Shown here: piece by piece, positions 21,781 to 24,891 of the stretch | Position numbering within the stretch: position 1 is the stretch's first letter | Layout of the letters: each line of letters starts with the position of its first letter | NCBI GenBank assembly: GCA_963170055.1 | Contig: CAUJGJ010000397.1 | Coordinates: forward strand, 13,018,002 to 13,042,892 | Direction of reading: 5' to 3' | DNA from: Halisarca cf. caerulea | Taxonomy: Eukaryota > Porifera > Demospongiae > Chondrillida > Halisarcidae | DNA length: 24,891 bases | Notes under the pieces: model-generated | The model's database searches: none | Told to the model about the DNA's origin: nothing | Seen by the model: only the letters and a program-made list of their open reading frames with translations | Program-made: the position numbers and the translations under genes

Positions 21781-22274
21781 ATGCATGTACACCAGACTCT
21801 CCTTCCACCCCCTAAAAAATTCCAACTGAATTACTTTCACCGAAAGGCATTCTCTATCCACACCCCAACCTGAACATTGACACGCCTCACTCCCAAACGC
21901 TTTGACAAATGAGCATTTCATTAAAGAAAAAAAAACAGAAATGGGACAAAATCGCCAATTTGTACAGCCACACAGGCCAAACGAGAGATCAGGTCCATGC
22001 ACAGCAGAAGTAATCAACCTCGCTTCACTCGGTAACTGGAAATATTGTCTACAAAGAAGTTTTGCACTAATCTTTTAAAATTTGTATTTTCATTTCTCAT
22101 AATATAATACATGAACTACTCCTACATCCGTATAGTACACAATTGGCATTATAATTCCTGGAAATGATTGTTCACAGTCACTGCTCATGCAACTCAACAA
22201 TACACACGGTGCGACAATGCACATGATACGACAATGCATATGTCGTGACATAGCAGGTGAGCCCGCCGAAGCTA

Positions 22275-22384
<110 letters not shown>

Positions 22385-22394
22385 TGCACATTAA

Positions 22395-22515
22395 ATCACA
22401 TTTCCTCTGCTGCAGTGTCTATGCATGCCATATGGTCTGTCCTTGTGTGGGGCACATGTACAATAGATCACATTTCCTATACTGCAGTGCCCATGCATGC
22501 CACATGGTCTGTCCT
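22395..22515. repeat. 72-bp tandem duplication
   Basis: ATCACATTTCCTCTGCTGCA at 22395 and ATCACATTTCCTATACTGCA at 22467 begin two copies that continue through CATGCATGCCATATGGTCTG-like sequence, with a few substitutions. Immediately downstream of the (AT)n tract. Confidence 0.85.
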
Positions 22516-22871
22516 TATGCCAGGAAAATAGTACTATATGTTCAGGAAATCCCACGATGACATTTCCTTCACATTTCCAGTAAAACGTCATCTAAGGAAA
22601 TTTTACTTTTTACCCAGTGCAAAGACCAACTTTTGGTCAAAAGTATCCTGCAAGACATTGAAAAACATGTCCATTTTCGACTGACAGGTAGAGCAGATCC
22701 CACGGAAGCGTCTAATCACATCGTACTGGCGCTAGAAACTTCCTTCCCGCGCCCCTGTACGCAGTCGCTCACGTGCAAATGTGTGCACAAGTATGTACTC
22801 CATACTTGGGTATGGGGACTATGGAAATAGGCTAACTATAAATAGCACTTAGGATAATATATTTTCAGAAG

Positions 22872-22978
22872 GTCCGGGTGGAATGATCGCTAGCCCCGTG
22901 ACTAGGTATTAGTGCTGAGGCTCAAGACCCGGTGTTCGAAACCGACACCGGTCACTTTTCTTTCAGAAAAAAAAAAAG
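22872..22978 (+). mobile_element. tRNA-derived SINE-like segment with A-tail
   Basis: TAGCCCCGTGACTAGG resembles a pol III A box and TGTTCGAAACC a B box (10 of 11 to consensus), about 41 bases apart as in tRNA genes. The intervening GTGCTGAGGCTCAAGACCCG is also tRNA-like, and a run of A at about 22967-22977 could be the tail. No foldable acceptor stem was found, so it is not a working tRNA gene. Confidence 0.6.
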
Positions 22979-23044
22979 TTCCTCAGTGGTCAGTCGCAAT
23001 ACCCCTGTACAAAGAATCGTATGGGGGGAGCTTTGGGTCTCGCG

Positions 23045-23125
23045 GCTGGTCTCCCACCTAATACTGATCATGTCTTCTCGAGATACAAGAGAATGAGTTG
23101 AGCTCTAGGGCTGGTTGTGGGCCTC
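23045..23125 (-). repeat. 5S rRNA-like segment, reverse orientation, beside a poly-T run
   Basis: Read on the minus strand, GGCCCACAACCAGCCCTAGA, then ATCTCGAGAAG, then GATCAGTATTAGGTGGGAGA resemble the start, middle and C-box region of 5S rRNA with many differences. T25 on the plus strand follows (about 23126-23150). Divergence and truncation argue against a functional 5S gene; a 5S-derived SINE fragment is more likely. Confidence 0.5.
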
Positions 23126-23150
23126 CTTTTTTTTTTTTTTTTTTTTTTTT

Positions 23151-23519
23151 CCCAATCATTACTTTATTAGTACAATTATTGATAAATCGATCCATTACAG
23201 GTATGTACGAGTTTCGCACACACGATTTAAATACTTTAATGCACAGTCAACTTTATCTGCAATGTAATGTCATGAATACAATTATATGAAATAAAATCCA
23301 CCTTCTTAATGGTAGCATGTACCTTAATTATTATAAATTTGGAGATAAAAACAATGGTTCACTGTACAATTATTGTATCTATTCCTATAAACCCGTGACA
23401 AGAGTCAAAGTTCTCCAAACTCCTAGCTTCTTGATTACACAGGACAGTCAATGGATGGTGCTGTGAGAGGTAGCAGAGGGAGAGGGAGTCATTTGAGGAT
23501 GCATATGCTGCAACAGTCA
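23151..23519. other. No gene; contains a segment shared with 14642-14680
   Basis: Nothing coding is supported. ACAAACTCCTAGCTTCTT-like sequence at about 23395-23435 (GTGACAAG, then TTCTCCAAACTCCTAGCTTC) also occurs beside the assembly gap at about 14642-14680, so it is a dispersed repeat or a segmental copy. Confidence 0.5.
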
Positions 23520-24791
<1,272 letters not shown>

Positions 24792-24891
24792 GATAGGCTG
24801 AGCGTTAAAGTAATAAAATTGAGTCTTCGTACACCATAGTATATCCTGGGGACGATGCACTTCCAGTCTAGACAGGCGTACCATACACATG

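Noticed and set aside
22633..22830. 65-codon open frame (begins MVKSILQDIEKH)
   Set aside because: Some protein-like composition, but no recognised domain, no matching exons nearby and no clear splice sites; too short to support.
22885..22955. Functional tRNA gene
   Set aside because: A and B boxes are recognisable but no acceptor stem or anticodon arm pairs properly; A-run downstream points to a SINE.

Overview
The window is animal nuclear DNA: spliced genes with GT-AG introns, AATAAA signals, a pol III-derived retroelement, many miniature inverted-repeat elements and very long (AC)n/(GT)n and (AT)n tracts. Short introns, AT-rich intergenic DNA, a tandem pair of Rac-like genes and abundant ATGC/TACG palindromic micro-repeats would fit a demosponge or another early-branching marine invertebrate. 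That placement is inference only.

Layout: (1) 170-9421, + strand, twelve exons forming the intact C-terminal half (457 codons plus stop) of importin subunit beta-1 (KPNB1); the 5' half lies off the left edge. Its introns are filled with microsatellites, four minisatellites, two hAT-like miniature elements with 8-bp target duplications, and several foldback elements. (2) 10035-11672 and 12628-14339, two head-to-tail Rac-like Rho-family GTPase genes with identical six-exon structure. Both keep Rac-like C-terminal halves and CAAX boxes. The first has changes in four of the five nucleotide-binding motifs; the second is partly degenerate. (3) 14692-14891 is an assembly gap. (4) 15533-19916 is a decayed CACTA/EnSpm-type transposase gene with one in-frame stop and one frameshift; a short divergent reading frame lies beside its 5' end. 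(5) 19917-24891 has no convincing gene: AT-rich sequence, a miniature element, a tRNA-derived SINE-like segment next to a 5S-rRNA-like segment, an (AT)n tract, and a terminal block of AC repeats with a dispersed core.

How the genes relate: importin beta-1 (nuclear import receptor) and the Rac-like proteins (membrane-anchored switches) are neighbours with no evident functional link. The most unusual signals are the degenerate tandem Rac pair, with a last exon that looks homogenised between copies, and the repeated coincidence of tandem repeats with 5' splice sites in the importin gene.
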